A stretch of 64,000 nt of DNA from Sambucus nigra (lineage: Eukaryota > Streptophyta > Magnoliopsida > Dipsacales > Adoxaceae), in assembly GCA_949130495.1 (NCBI GenBank), contig OX422211.1:444610219-444674218 (forward strand). The letters run 5' to 3'. The notes under the pieces are model-generated. The model was not told where the DNA came from. It was given only the letters and a program-made list of their open reading frames with translations, and ran no database searches. Below, piece after piece: positions 20,190 to 33,341 of the stretch. The position numbers and the translations under genes are program-made. Position 1 is the first letter of the stretch, and each line of letters starts with the position of its first letter.

Positions 20190-21158
20190 AACAAGTGGAG
20201 ATGAAATAAACAGCTTGGTAAGGAAGGTCTAGGGACGAAAATGGAGGAGTACAGCCGCAGGTGGTGGTGTAAGAGATGATGAGAAGAAGGAAACCAGGTA
20301 AAAACATGACAACAATGGCGCTCTGAGGGTTTTCTCTCTCTAAGAATGCTAGGAGTTGAAGACGAAGACAAAGTAAGGGAAAATGGTTAAGTGTTTGAAT
20401 AATAGCCATTTGAAATTTTTGGATTCGCCTTTTGAGTTTCCCACCACCACACGTGCAAAGCTGCCTATAATCATTTCAAACAGACACGTGGCACTTTGGG
20501 AAGTGTCCTAACAGTTGAAAAGACAGCACCACGTCATTAATGAAGCAACACATGGGGAATAGAAAGGGTTTTCTTCATAAGCAAGTTTGAGTTTTGGCGC
20601 CAGAATTTTTATCAGACATATCCAATGACCCCCAACGAGGAAATTGTCCAACGGTTCAAAAAAGCTACGATGTCCCCTCGCCACAAGTCCAAACGTTGTT
20701 TAAATATGACTCAGTTACATCGGGGACAATTTTTTTGCTTTTTTGAACATGACAAAACAACGGCGCAGCAGAGTCCAAATGAAGTAGTACCTTCAAATAG
20801 GGAGAATTTTCTAGTAAGAAGTTTACAAGGGAAAATTTCACTCCCCAGAGTTAAAACGGGTGTTTGAGAAAGTCAGTAGGTCTATCGGGAGAATTTTCAA
20901 ATAGTTAAGTCAGAACAGTTGAAGCTCAGTAATAGGTAAAAGTTGCGATATCCCTTTGCCAAAGCGCCAATAAGCTGTAGTGCTTTGTCCCAGGTGCATT
21001 GGGGATAATTTTACTTTTCCCTGAAAGCATTAACTGTAGTGGTTGTAATGAAGGAAAATATGCCAGAATTTTTTCATACAGAGAAGGTTCATCGGATTGA
21101 GAAGTTTTCGTGCAGATATTTCTTGTTCCCATAACAAATCTCTCCACGAAGGGGCAAA
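20190..21158. other. Spacer between the antisense PMD start and the 3' LTR of element B
   Basis: No gene is seen. It holds the presumed promoter of the antisense gene. Two loosely similar segments (about 20660-20735 and 20940-21015), each ending in a CATYGGGGAYAATTTT block, suggest an old duplication. At 21148-21158 the tract GAAGGGGCAAA is purine-rich and serves as the likely polypurine tract of element B. Confidence 0.5.
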
Positions 21159-22373
21159 TGTAGAGGGGGATTAAAGGTAATCTTGAGATTAGAGATAATC
21201 CCCCCATTAACAACAGTGTTTGGGATTAAGACAACGAGGCAGCTCAGCGTGGCAGCTCAAGCGAGCAGCTTAGCGTGGCAGATCATACTTTAGCTTATTG
21301 TGTTCCTTAGTCATATTGTATCTTTTATTTATATTGACTATGAGCTATAACGATTGTAATGATGTAATGATTATAATGGCATTCAGCATGAGGCCGAATG
21401 ATACTCATGAGAGACCAGGCTTGGCAGGGCCTGGGAGAGCTTTCATGCTCTATCGAATGACCTCGTCGTGGGAACTTCAGAGGGACTTAGTTTGTAGGAT
21501 TGAGAAGTGAGGTACCATTGGGGCTTTTCCTGACCATCTTAGATACACCTGGTAAAACACTAAAGGACCTTGACCGTGGAATCTCGGTCAGAGCAACTTT
21601 GAGTTCTATCGGGCGTTGTGTTGTGAACCAAATAACCCCTACTTAATGTCACATCTACTTTATGTGATGCCACTAACCAGTTAGGCAATGTCAAATCTGC
21701 ACTTGAGTAAACCACTGTGGTATTTGGGGTTGTCAGACGATTGGTAAGCCACCTCTGTGACGACAGCCCCCTGACACACAGTGGTTAGGCAAAAGGCATG
21801 CCTTGGCATTTAATGTTTATGACCTGGATCTAAATAGTGCTTCAGGCATTTAATGTTTGTGACATAAAGTGTGAGGGATGTCTTTCAAGGTTATCAATGA
21901 CTCAGTTACCTCGGGAGTGGTGTGGGGGCTATTTAAGAGCCCCAACCACCTCTGAGGAAGGGATGTTATTTTTTGAGAGTTCAGAAGTTATTACTAGAGA
22001 GAATATACATCAGGAAAAAAGATTTATTACAAACGAGAGAGTTTACTCACCCACCATTGTTATTTATTACGAAGCTTTAAATACTTGACAGAGATCTTTG
22101 AGGGTGGTTGGGGTGTTTGGCGGCCTGCCATAGTGTATCTAGGACGCTTACTTCTCTCTCCCTCTAAAAGAGTTACTTATGAATTCGTTATTATCTTCTG
22201 AGTTATACACGAGAGATTTGTAAGTTCAAACTGAGTTAATCTTCACTAAGTTGTGTTTGCGTGTCTTGTAGTTAATCGATACCTTGGTTAGTTAACTTAT
22301 CATTACTGTACTCAAAAAAGGGGTTACGCATCCATCTATAATCTAAAGTACCCTCTTACAGTTATTATCAACA
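21159..22373 (+). repeat. Element B 3' LTR (~1215 bp)
   Basis: The start TGTAGAGGGGGATTAAAGG follows a purine tract and the end is TTATTATCAACA, like the ATCAACA end of LTR A. A TATA box (GCTATTTAAGAGC, 21929-21941) is in the expected orientation, and a pyrimidine/T-rich U5 follows. The start is uncertain: TGTTTGGG at 21217 would also give TG/CA ends. The 5' partner is not in the window. Confidence 0.7.
21238..21282 (+). repeat. Short GGCAGCTCAGCGT iteration in LTR B
   Basis: Four degenerate units of 12-14 bp (GGCAGCTCAGCGT, GGCAGCTCAAGCGA, GCAGCTTAGCGT, GGCAGATCAT) lie near the start of U3, about 650 bp upstream of the TATA box. Confidence 0.6.
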
Positions 22374-23995
22374 TTGTCTTTAACATGGGATAATGGACAA
22401 CTATGCTCATTCTTAAAAATATTGAGTGCATTAACTCAAGACACACTATTGTCAAAGTCTGAATCACTTTCACTAAGCTAGACATTTAAAATGTTTTCCC
22501 CTTGCCATTCTTCCTTAGTCGAGTGGGGAATTTAAAACCTTAGTGTCCAAACCCTTGTTATTCAAAAAACTTTTCCATGACATAATTACTGACCCAATAT
22601 TATTTATTCTATTATCCAAGAGACTTTTCAACCTGTCTCAATAACTTTCATCTTTACCTATTATTTAACATTACAGAAGCAAAAGTAACTTCAAATGGCG
22701 TGAAATTATCACTTTCAAAGTTCTATTGTATTCACGAAGTCATGATTAATATTAATATACGCCTCTCAATACATATCATATCAGCCAAACCATGAGTATT
22801 ATATATTCAATCTTCCAAAAAAAATGAAAATGCATATTCAATCCAAAACAAAGTCTACCACATGTCTAAATTATCCCCCTGGAATATAAAGTGATTGTAC
22901 ATTATCATCCAAAAAGTAATGAAAGTTTCTTGTCATTAATCAAAAGGCATCTCCATGAGTAAGAGGGACCAAATTCAAGATCTGCAAAAAAGTAAGGGAA
23001 ATGCAAAAATTAAAATTTGTCAAGGGGTATATTAAAATAAATGAAAATAGAATTTATATTGGACGTGGATATTTTACCTACTTGTTCTTTTATATCATCT
23101 TATTCACCATGTGATTCGGAAAATAACATAAGAGCAATGGTGTTTATAATTGTATGTGAATAGTAACACAAGAGATGACGCCCCCATGCACACATAAATT
23201 TAAGAAAAAAATACAAACATATAAAAATCAAACTTATTGATTTATATTTAAGTGACTGATTTACTATAGGTAGAAACTAAATAATCATTTTTTCCAAATT
23301 CTAACCATTGTTTTCATTTAATTGCAAGCATAGGAAGGATGAATCTCATAACGGGACATTGATACATGTTTGGAATTTCATATGAGTAAGGATTCCCTAA
23401 ATAAGATTTTATAAATCATCACCATAATAGTTTCAAGTAAAGGGAATCCAAAAGAGTTTATACACTTCAATGATAATTTTCTCATGAAATTTTACTAAAT
23501 GAAAATTTAGTAATGTTAATAATTTAATGAGTCTTCTTAGGTTAATGAGTTAATATATTAACACGTATGCAGTTTAAAACAATACATTATCTTAATGAAT
23601 ATTAACGGATGAAAATAACAAAATCATTAAGATTACGAATGATGTTGTAATTATTTTTTTGCCGGATAAGACTCGAACACGATGAAACCCAACATCATCA
23701 CGACTTAACATGACCCGTTACCATGCTTATTTATACTATATATCACGAACATATGACTTATACATATCACTAACCTGACACCACACAATAATAAATTATT
23801 CAGGTATGGGTTGATACAATTTTAATACAACTCAACTTAGATGAACCACAAATCCTTCACAATATGGATTCTAAAAATCAAATTTGTTTGCCAAAACATA
23901 TGATGAAATGAACACCAAACAAGGAGTCCCATTATTTCCAGACAAACAACAAATATGTTAGTGGAATAGAGCAAAATTGGGACATTAAGGAAGAG
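22374..23995. other. Non-coding spacer between elements B and D
   Basis: An AT-rich stretch without a credible ORF. A segment near 23660-23830 (GACTCGAACACGATGAAACCC, ACATGACCCGTTACC, TTCAGGTATGGGTTG) resembles fragments often found in plant LTR or DNA elements, but no ends can be fixed. Nothing else is recognised. Confidence 0.4.
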
Positions 23996-25610
23996 TGTAA
24001 CACCCCGCATATGTTAATATCAGGGGAGATCAATCCCAAATGTTATAATATACAAATTGATATAATTTAAAATATCATTATTAGCATGGGACACAAATAT
24101 GAGACATATAAAAGTTTTTCCAACAAGAAAAGATATACGATATAACAATATGAATGGTCACCAATTAAAAAAGTACAACTGCCACTTTCTCCAATAATCC
24201 GCTAATATATAAAAGTCTCAATACAATAACCTAAATAAAACTATCGAGTCACAAGTGACTCATAAATCCAAATGTTGTCTCGGATAAAAAATACAATGTA
24301 AAGAAAAAATAAATACTTAAAGTAAATCTCCAAAGTCCAGCTTACTCCAAGATCCAATTCCCTCCTATACGCTCAAATCTAACGTGAGAGGTTAGTCAAC
24401 GCAACAGATCAAGTCCCACTGCAAGAATACTAGCTACACCTCCCAAAAAAAGGTAACATAACCTGGCCAATAGTACCAAATGAAATAAATACCTCAATAG
24501 AATCTTTTATATAACATTAACAATTAAAGTGAAAATCCTTATCAATGTTCCCTATATAATATAACATAAATGACTATTTTAATGACAAGAGGATTTATCA
24601 ATGTTTCATAATATTAAGAGTATAAAAAACTATTCACTTACTAAAGAGGGTTTAGCAACTAAACATATAATATAGGGACATTCACAACTATCTTCTTATA
24701 CATTAATATTGTTAACATCTCTTTATACACGTTAATTATATCAATTACAGGTTATCAACCGATACAATTAACTACATAATGCTCAACTCAAAATATCGTC
24801 AAAATCCTTTCATTCATCTTCCAGTGTCATGCTCTATTAATTACATCAGTTCTCTTTCATTAAATCACATCGTTGCATATTCCAATACTATTCCTGCCAA
24901 TCGGCCTTATTAATATCACGTTTAAACAATCGTTGACCAATTATTTATTTCTTATTTAGTTTATGCCATCTTTATCTCATTAACTTCATTATAATAAACC
25001 GACCTCTTTCACAGCCTTGAACATCACGTAATATAATATAATTACCATTTTAAAAATATCTACAACCACATCCAACATACATAACCGTATCCATCTCATA
25101 ACATAGCCAACCATTTTCACTCACGCCCCTGAACATATTCATAAACGAAGTCTTTTTAAATTGTTAATATCGCCAGACAATCTAGGTCCTACACATATAA
25201 TATATTCATATCTAATTGACAATAGACCCACAACAATAGAAGAACAAAACCATCTATAATTGTCAAACTAATCAGCCTGTATAAGCCATGGAGATACGAT
25301 AACTCCATAGCTAGTGGACACTATACCCCGTACCTACAAAGACGCCTAACATAGATTTGTACAAGAATTTAAACATATTAACTTTCAAACCTCCAACCTT
25401 TTCTAGACTCCATGTGTGGTAGATCTCATAAATGAAATCCAAAAAAGGAACCCACGATACACTTATGTCTAGGTTAGGTGGTCGTTAAGACTCTATATAA
25501 GATCCACTACTCGAGTTACAACTACTAAACTCCTAACTCCTAGCATTCTCTAGACTCCATGCGTGGAACATATAATATCCTTTTTTAATCATATTATATG
25601 GCTAAGTATC
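23996..25610 (-). repeat. Element D 3' LTR, left part
   Basis: Begins TGTAACACCCCGCATATG on the plus strand. Shared blocks with 46528-47335 include ATACAAATTGATATAATTTA, AAAAGTCTCAATACAATAAC and TTACTCCAAGATCCAATTCC (with changes). Two copies of a dispersed module with GACTCCATGYGTGG occur near 25405 and 25553. The right boundary with the Athila element is approximate. Confidence 0.7.
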
Positions 25611-25957
25611 AAAAAATTTATAAGTTGAGAGATTTGTGAATTAATTCTATATTAAGAAATCGTTTCAAAACTCACTTATATTGAAAATATTTTCGGATTT
25701 TTGAAAATTTTCGGATTTTTTTTTCAAAGTGGAGAAAAATGACCTCAATACCACCAAACCTAATTTCTACATTGTTCTCAATGTACAAGACAAAAATTTA
25801 AAAGGAGGGAAAGATAGAAAGATATTACCGTAATGAGAGACTTTTTTCAACGTTGAATTCCTGTAAAACAAAAACTATGATACAACAAGATTACCCAATT
25901 TCATGTTCACTCGTGGTACACAGGGTCTTGGAGGAGAATGTCCTCCACTTCTCGATC

Positions 25958-26990
25958 TCACAATTCCATATATGGCTTCAACCTTTGACCATTAACTTTG
26001 AAAATTTCACCATTTTTAGAATTCTCTATCTCAACTGCCCCACGTGGGTAGACCACTTTGACAAAAAAAGGACCAGACCATCTAGATCTCAATTTACCCG
26101 GAAAGTGATGCAGTCTAGAGTTGTATAAAAGAACTTGTTTACCAGGTTTGAATGACTTTCGTAGGATGGACTTGTCATGGAACATTTTGGTTTTGTCCTA
26201 GTAAAATTTTGCATTTTCGTACGCATCATTTTGAATCTCCTCTAACTCATTGAGTAGGAGCTTTCGAACCTCTAACGCAGTGGGTAAATCAAAATTGAAG
26301 GTTTTAATGGCCAAGTAGGCTTTATGCTCTAACTCTACCGGAAGATGATAGGCTTTTCCGTAGACAAGCCTATACGAGGACATACCAAGTGGGGTTTTGT
26401 AGGCAGTGCGATAAGCCCATAGTGTATCTAATAACCGTAAGGACCAGTCCTTTCGATTTGGATTCACTATTTTCTCGATGATTAGCTTAATTTTCCTATT
26501 GGACACTTCTACTTGTCCACTGGTTTGCGGGTGATAAGAACATCCTACTTTATGCGTGACTGAATACTTTTTCATGATACTCTCAAATGAACGATTGTAG
26601 AAATGGGTTCCTTGATCGCTAATGATGGCTCAAGGAGTACCAAATCGAAAAAAATGTTTTATCAAATAAATTTGACTACCACATGGCGATCATTTATCCG
26701 ACTCAATATAGCTTCGACCCACTTAGACACATAATCAACTGCCAAAAGGATGTAAAGATTACCGTAAGAGTTCGGGAATGGACCCATGAAATCTATGCCC
26801 CAACAGTCAAAAACCTCTATAATCAATATGGGATTTAAGGGCACCATATTTCGATGAGTGATATTTCCTATCCTTTGGCATCGGTCACAACTTCTACAAT
26901 AGTCATTTGAATCATGAAAAATTATGGGCCAATAGAATCCACACTGTAAAATTTCCGCAACGGTTTTCTTAGTACTTAAATGGCCTCCAC
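25958..26990 (-). pseudogene. Athila-like integrase
   Basis: 26990-26848 includes the second half of the zinc finger ([15 protein letters not shown]). 26847-26662 has [15 protein letters not shown] with the first Asp and [11 protein letters not shown]. The region between 26661 and 26575 holds the damaged second Asp block. 26575-26198 covers [16 protein letters not shown] with the Glu, and [20 protein letters not shown]. 26185-25958 is the C-terminal domain ([25 protein letters not shown]). Several stops interrupt it. Confidence 0.88.
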
Positions 26991-27189
26991 AGGCTTGATT
27001 ATGGCAAAAAGAGATTATGCTCTGAATTTCGTGATCGGGGACACACTTCCGAATGATTTAATCAGGATAATACTTGAAGAGGTATGGATCATCCCAAAAG
27101 AAAAGCCTGGCTTCCCCTTAAGAAAATTGGAACGATCTTGTTTAAGCCAATGCAGGGGCATCTCACATGTCGCAAGATAGTTCACAATA

Positions 27190-28802
27190 TCGACAAACTA
27201 AGGAAGCTAGGAAACAAGCATTAGTTGCTCATCGGGGAAGGACTCATTATGTGGCAATAATTCATCGGATGATTCAATGGTTAACCTAGATAGGTGATCC
27301 GCCACTACATTCTCACATCCTTTCTTATCTCGGATCTCGAGGTTAAATTCTTGTAGTAATAGGATCCACTGGATGAGTCGGTCCTTAGCGCCCTTTTTAG
27401 ATCAAAGGTGTCGCAAGTTCGTGTGATCAATGAAAATAATGACTTTGGATCCTATCATGTATGACTTAAACTTTTTTAGCGTGAATACGACCGCCAAGAA
27501 CTCTTTCTCAGTGGTGGAATAATTCAATTGAGCGTTGTTAAGAGTTCTGCTGGCATAGTATATAACATGAGGAAGTTTCTCATCTCACTGAAATAGAACC
27601 GCACCTAGTGAATAGTCAGAAGCGTCACACATGATTTCGAAAGCTTGACCCCAGTCGGGGGGACGCATAATAGGTGTTGAAGTCAATTCCTTCTTTAGCC
27701 TCTCAAAGGCTTGAAGGTAATCATCGATGAACTCAAAGGGTGCGTCCTTGGCAATAAGATTGCACAAAGGTCGAGAGATTTTGCTAAAATCCTTAATGAA
27801 TCTCCGATAAAAACCGGGGTGTTCTAAGAATGATTGAATTTCACGCACAGTTTTCGGGGGTGGGAGATTAGAAATGAGATCAATTTTAGCCTTATCAACC
27901 TCAATACCCTTTTTAGATATGACATGACCTAACACCATGCCCTATTTAACCATAAAGTGACATTTCTCCAAGTTAAGTACAAGGTTCTTTTCCTTACACC
28001 TCTTTAGAAGGAGGGTGAGGTTATGGAGGCACTCATCAAAGCTAGACCCAAACACTAAAAAATCATCCATGAAAACTTAGAGAAACCTTTCAACCATATC
28101 TGAAAAGATACTCATCATGCATCGCTGAAAGGTAGCAGGTGCATTGCACAACCCGAAGGGCATGCGTCAATAAGCAAAAGTACCAAATGGATAAGTGAAT
28201 GTGGTTTTCTCTTGATCCTCGGGAGTGATTGGAATTTTATTATAGCCGGAATATCCGTTAAGAAAATAGTAGTAGGGATGTCCGGATAATCTCTCAAGCA
28301 TTTGGTCTATAAAAGGAAGAGGAAAGTGATCCTTCCTTGAGACGGAGTTTAACTTCATATAGTCTATACATACACGCAAACCGGTTTGAATTCTAGTGGG
28401 TAATAACTAATCATCATCATTTTTCACCATCGTCACACCGGATTTCTTTGGAACAACTTGAATGGGTCTGACCCATTGACTATCAGAGATGGGACAGATA
28501 ATACCCGCATCCAATAGTTTGATCACCTCGGCTCGGATGACTTTTTTCAGAGTGGGGTTAAGTCTACGTTGTGCTTCACGAGAGTTTTTAGCGTTATCTT
28601 CTAAGTGTATCATGTGCCTGCACATAGACGAAGTTATCCCTTTAATATCCGCTACGGTCAATCCAAGGACTTCTTTGTGTTCACTAAGAACACATAACAA
28701 CCTACCTTCATGTTCTTTATCCAAGTCAGACGCGATGATAACAGGCAAGGTATCAGAAGGTCCTAAGAACCTATATTCGAGTGATTCTGGTAACGGCTTC
28801 AA
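27190..28802 (-). pseudogene. Athila-like reverse transcriptase and RNase H
   Basis: 28802-28407 is the RT N-terminal region (LKKVIRAEVIKLLDAGIICP, QVVPKKSG). 28379-28167 gives CIDYMKLNSVSRKDHFPLPF and YYYFLNGYSGYNKI. After a stop, RMPFGLCNAPATFQRCM and the catalytic VFMDDFLVFG follow, near 28070-28150. 27938-27585 is the thumb and early RNase H (ISNLPPPKTVREIQSFLEH, FEIMCDASDYSLGAVLFQ). The rest (YYASRTLNNAQLNYSTTEKE, ADHLSRL) runs to about 27260. Several stops sit where Gln or Arg codons are expected. Confidence 0.9.
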
Positions 28803-29026
28803 TTTAAGCTCGAGGGCTTTTTCAATGGAAGGAGGAATTGGTGATGCAATAAGATAGAGAGAGAGAAGGGTTCGGGCTTAGATCTCCAATGTCCTCTTTC
28901 TAAGACAGGGGTGGAGTCGAGTAGGGCATTAACTTCTTCAATTTAGTTTGCAATGTCAAATTCAGACCCAAAGTGCGCAAGGCATGCAGCTAGAGGGTCT
29001 TCATTATAAGTCTGTTAGAAAATATC

Positions 29027-29460
29027 CTAGATGATAGTGTCAATCATAGCGATGTCCAAGGGTTCATCATCATCTGGTGGTTGTTTGGCCAAATTGAAAA
29101 CATTAAGTTCCATAGTCATGCTTCCAAATGATAAGTTCAATTGGCCACTATGACACCTAATGTCGGCATTGGACGTGGAAAGGAATGGACGACCCAAAAT
29201 GATAGAAATTTGTGCACTAGGATTATGCACATGCTGGGTATCCAAGACCACAAAATCAACTGGAAAGACAAACTCTCCCACCTTAATCAGTACATCCTCA
29301 ACAACACCTCTTGGAATTTTAACGGATCGATCGGCTAAGGATAAAGTAATCTTAGTCGACCTCAAATCTCCCAAGTCTAATTTCTCATACACAGTATACG
29401 GTAGAAGATTCACGCTGGCTCCCAAATCAAAAAGGGCTTTCTCAATGGTGTGTTACCTGA
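29027..29460 (-). pseudogene. Athila-like protease
   Basis: The active-site block ALFDLGASVNLLPYTVYEK has DLGA at the catalytic Asp. It is followed by ADRSVKIPRGVVEDVLIKV, FPVDFVVLDTQ and the ILGRPFLSTSNADI block. The domain is continuous and well preserved up to a stop at 29027, with a stop just upstream of the active site near 29450. Confidence 0.87.
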
Positions 29461-29599
29461 TCTTGATAGAGATCGTCGGAGTCCCTGGATCTTTATACTT
29501 AATGGGGGTCCTATATGAGATGATCGAGCTTGATTTCTCGGTGAGAAAATCTTTCTTCTGAACGTTTGTGCCTCTCTTGAAGGTACAAATGTCCTTAAA

Positions 29600-31240
29600 A
29601 ATTTAGCAAAGGATGGGACTTGTTATATAGCATCAAGTAACGGGATATTGATTTTTACATGCTTGAATACTTCCAACATTTTCTCCGATTGCGCCTTTTT
29701 CTTTTGCGGCACTAAACGTTGTGGAAATGAAGCTTTCGGGACGTAGGTCTCAATAGATGGTTCAGAAGATGGAAGATGAGGGCGAGGAAGAAGTCGGATC
29801 CACAGGTGGGTCCTTCTTTTCCTTAACTTTATCTGATTCACTCATGGTGGGTCGTGAGACATTATTCTCAACTTCTTTACCTGACCTAAGTGTGATGATA
29901 GCCTTAACATTCTCTTAGGTACTGGACGTGCTAGTGTTGTCTTGGACAACATAATGACCCCTAGGCATGTTACCCTTAGGATTAGGCTCGAGTTGTCTTG
30001 GGAACATTCCTTTATTTCTCTCGCTCAAAGAATTGACTAGTTGAATCACTTGTACCTTTAATTTGGCAATCGATTGGGTGTTGGCATGCAAGCTTTGTTT
30101 TGTAGATTGGAGGACACTTTGCATGGTCTGTAGGAATTGCAGGGTACTTTGGGCAAGTACATTCATCGTTTTTTTAAAGATTGAATCTTTTGGGGTAAAG
30201 GAAACGATGGTGCGGGGGCGCTCTTTTAGAAACCTGGGGGTGGGTGGCTTGAAGATTGACCTCCACTACCCTGGTATTGACCTTTAGACCATGAAAAGTT
30301 GGGATGACCCTTCCAACCTGAATTGTACGAGTTAGAAAATGGGTCGTACTTGGTCTTGTTTTGATAGAGGGCATTTGCTTGCTCGATGAGAGCATTATGG
30401 GCCGAAAGGGTGGGGCAAATTTCGATGAGTTGGTCGAAACTATTGCAAAGCAAACACCTAGGTGACCCTACATGTTGCACGACGGCACGTGTGGATCGGT
30501 TACCCTCTTTACTTGTTTCCAAGGCTTCTAAACGTCAGGCCAAGGTGGACACTTTTGCATCTAGTCCAAAACCTTGTTCTTCTGGGTGAGCATTACCCTC
30601 ATTAATTGTGGTGGTCCTCGAATCCCAATGGGGTGCCCATCGCTGGGACTTTTGAGCAACAGATTCTAAAAACTACCATGCGTCATCCTCACTCTTCTCT
30701 ATGAAATTTCCACTACACATAATTTCTAGAATAGACCGAGTAGTGTAACCGAAACCCTCATATAAAATTTGGATTTGATGACCCAATTCGATTCCATGGT
30801 GAGGACATTGCAGGAGCAAGTCCTTGAATCTTTCCATGTACATCCACAAAGTCTCTCCCTCTTTTTGATTAAAAGTATTAGTGGCGTGACGTATCGCCGC
30901 CGTCTTTTAGTTACGAAAAAACTTTTGTAAAAATTCAACACTCAATTGATTCCAAGTGGTGATGGAATTGTTTTAGTGAGAGTAGCCAACTCTTAGCCTT
31001 GTCCTTCAAATAAAAAGGAAATAGTTTCAGTATAACAATCTCGTCGGTGTGTTGTTGCAACCTAACCGTTCCGCAAATTTCTTCAAATTCACGCAAGTGA
31101 AGGTACGAATCCTCCTTTTCGGTGCCTCAAAAGATGTGAAGTAAATCAATTATTCTCGACTTGAATTCAAAGTTATTGGCATTGTGCGTGGGAAGCCGTT
31201 TACACGATGGTTGACTCGCTCTACTCATATATAGTTAATC
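29600..31240 (-). pseudogene. Athila-like gag
   Basis: The gag domain is readable from about 31230: NNFEFKSRIIDLLHIF, YLHLREFEEICGTVRLQQH, LKLFPFYLKDKAKSWL. Downstream, 30522-30226 has a zinc-knuckle-like CLLCNSFDQLIEICP (the His of CCHC is not visible) and an Asn/Gly/Ser-rich stretch. 30166-29915 is a Gln-rich helical region (SIAKLKVQVIQLVNSLSERN) ending PNPKGNMPRGHY, and 29841-29623 is the basic link to protease. Stops and frame changes are scattered throughout. Confidence 0.8.
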
Positions 31241-32364
31241 CTTTAGGGATCGAGTTGCTAGCTCATCTTCCATATCGGTGAAAATCGAGGTGCTACCTAC
31301 AATAGTATCGGGAATTCTAGATTCCGTTCTCACTAAATGACCCGTAGAATCTCGACACCAACCTTTCATACACTACGCTCACTCAATTTTATTTATTTAT
31401 TTATTTTATGGAAAGCAAATTAAATCTGACACATGGCCACAAAATTCCTAAGCTAACACAAAGAAATTTGAGTTTATCTGAATTAGGTGCGAAGAAGTTC
31501 AATTTCTAAGATCTAATTTTTCGAGATTATTCGACAACAATGGGTCTCCGAAATAATCTCCCTAATTAAAGAGCTCCTAATTCCTAACAAAGAAGAATTT
31601 AAAAGACGGCCAACTCCGGTCTATCGCCTCAATTACCAAGTTTTTCCTCCAGGTAGGTGGTCGGTATGAAGACCCATTAAAAACCACCAATCCTAGTCAA
31701 GGTCAAAATGGCAACGATTTGAAAATTTCGTGTTTGGATTAGCTTTTAATCCTCGCCTTGAAAAGAATATGCCTATTATCTATGTGACACCCTATGGCCA
31801 ATGTCTAATAAATTTTAAATTAAAATTATGGCTTGGGTATGTAGATGCTCAGGAGCTTAATGATTTGTAGGCTAAAGAAGGCTGATTAAATCCCCACCTT
31901 ATCTTGCAACTGGGTTTTGCCCTTAAGTTAACTTATGCACGCGCTTATTGAAATATGCGAAAATAGTTTCACGTAAGGAGCACACAAGACTTACCTTCGG
32001 CGTGGACTTTTTACGATCACTTGCTTATGCCAGGCCGAAGTTTTAGTTGACGTCGATCGGAGGGAAACGTCGCTTACATTTCAGTCATCTTCGAGAGTAC
32101 CTTGTGCGCGTGGCAAGAGTGCACAAGAAAACTGAGCGCTTTCACTCGTTTGCTCTCTTTTTCGAGATTTTTTTTCTTTTCTTTCCTGAAAAAGAACACA
32201 ACAACTATACCAAGGGTAAAGTGCACAAAAAATATTAAATACAATAATAATTACACATGCACTTACGGTGTACTTTGATATAAACAAGTGAAAAGGAACA
32301 AATAAATAAAATTCCACTATAAGGGAAATAAAACTATATGCTAAAAAAAATTCTACTGGAATTA

Positions 32365-32436
<72 letters not shown>

Positions 32437-33320
32437 ACTACTCTTTTTTTTTCTTTCAGATTTACGTACTTTTACCACTTAACTAGTGTCAAAAACAACT
32501 AATTAAGGACTAAAGACATTAAATCCAATATTTTTTATAATCTACAAATAATAAAAAAAAATTGTTGTTGGGATAAATAAGAATAAATAGAATTTTGGAT
32601 TTCTTTTTTTTTAAGAGAAAGAAAAAAATAATAAAAGCTCGCTATAAGATTGGGAAAATATATATATATATATACTAGAAATAAATTGTTATTGGAAATA
32701 AATAAAGAAATATTTTTTTTTTCGATAATTTTGTTTTTTGTTCTATTTTTAAGTATTTTTATGACAAAACTAGTGTTAAACACAACTAGTTATTAATAAA
32801 AGACTTTAAATCTATTTTTTTTACAACAGTTTTGAAATCTGAAAAGTTCCAGAAAAAAATTAATTAATTAATTTCGAATTTTTCAAATTTGTAGGTAGTT
32901 TATGACAAACTAGTGTTAAAAACCATTATTTACCCAAGAAAAATAAAATCCAATTAAAAAATGATATATATATATATATATATTTACTGGGAAAAAAATA
33001 GGAAATATTAGGCTACTGAAATTTTATTTTATTTTTTAAAATTATTTTTAATAAAAAAATTCTTTTTGCTTCAAATTACAGAACCTTGAAATCTGGATTT
33101 TTTTTTTTAAAGATAAAGTTTTTTTTTCTCTTTCTTCAAATTTTTAGTACTTTTATGACTGAACTAGTGTCAAAAACAACTATTCAAGCCCTAAAAGACT
33201 AAAATCCAATTAAATATTCTTTTGTTTTTAAAAAATTAATGTTCGAGTTTATATATATATGTATATATTATGTTTGTTTTTACTAGTCCGAAAGTCTATA
33301 CGTTTAAAATCAACCGAAAT
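31241..33320. other. Athila-like 5' leader, AT-rich
   Basis: No gene is seen between the primer binding site and gag on the minus strand. It contains a long (TA)n run at 32370-32432, shorter (TA)n runs at 32659-32674 and 32964-32982, and the repeat units listed separately. Long leaders are usual in Athila elements. Confidence 0.6.
32460..33220. repeat. Four degenerate repeat units in the Athila leader
   Basis: A block of about 65 bp, TTTATGACNNAACTAGTGTY then AAAAACAACTA and AAGACTAAAATCCAATT, recurs at about 32467, 32752, 32892 and 33147. The spacing is 285, 140 and 255 bp, with a poly-A/T or (TA)n stretch in between. It looks like an eroded tandem array. Confidence 0.75.
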
Positions 33321-33336
33321 CTCCGGCAACGACGCC
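33321..33336 (-). promoter_or_regulatory. Athila-like primer binding site (tRNA-Asp type)
   Basis: The minus strand reads TGGCGTCGTTGCCGGA, one base from the TGGCGCCGTTGCCGG form used by Athila elements and complementary to tRNA-Asp. Confidence 0.8.
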
Positions 33337-33341
33337 AAAAA

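Larger units (their letters stand above)
6490..22373 (+). mobile_element. Element B: Ty3/Gypsy Tat-lineage element with an antisense PMD gene, 5' truncated
   Basis: Plus-strand order: protease, RT, RNase H, second RNase H, zinc-binding modules, integrase (ending near 11005), a long 3' region with an antisense gene, and a 3' LTR at 21159-22373. The gag region and 5' LTR are missing: the element starts abruptly inside the protease next to the copy X ORF. A gag-only element (C) is nested at 12594-18618. Tat elements such as maize Grande are known to carry an antisense accessory gene between pol and the 3' LTR, so the layout has precedent. Confidence 0.8.

Noticed and set aside
22374..23995. Possible host gene or promoter between elements B and D
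   Set aside because: No ORF, splice pattern or RNA gene could be supported.
32370..32432. Long (TA)n tract as a replication or matrix-attachment signal
   Set aside because: Simple microsatellite; nothing in the sequence supports a specific role. The same applies to the (TA)n, (GA)n and (CT)n runs at 48259, 51719 and 56523.
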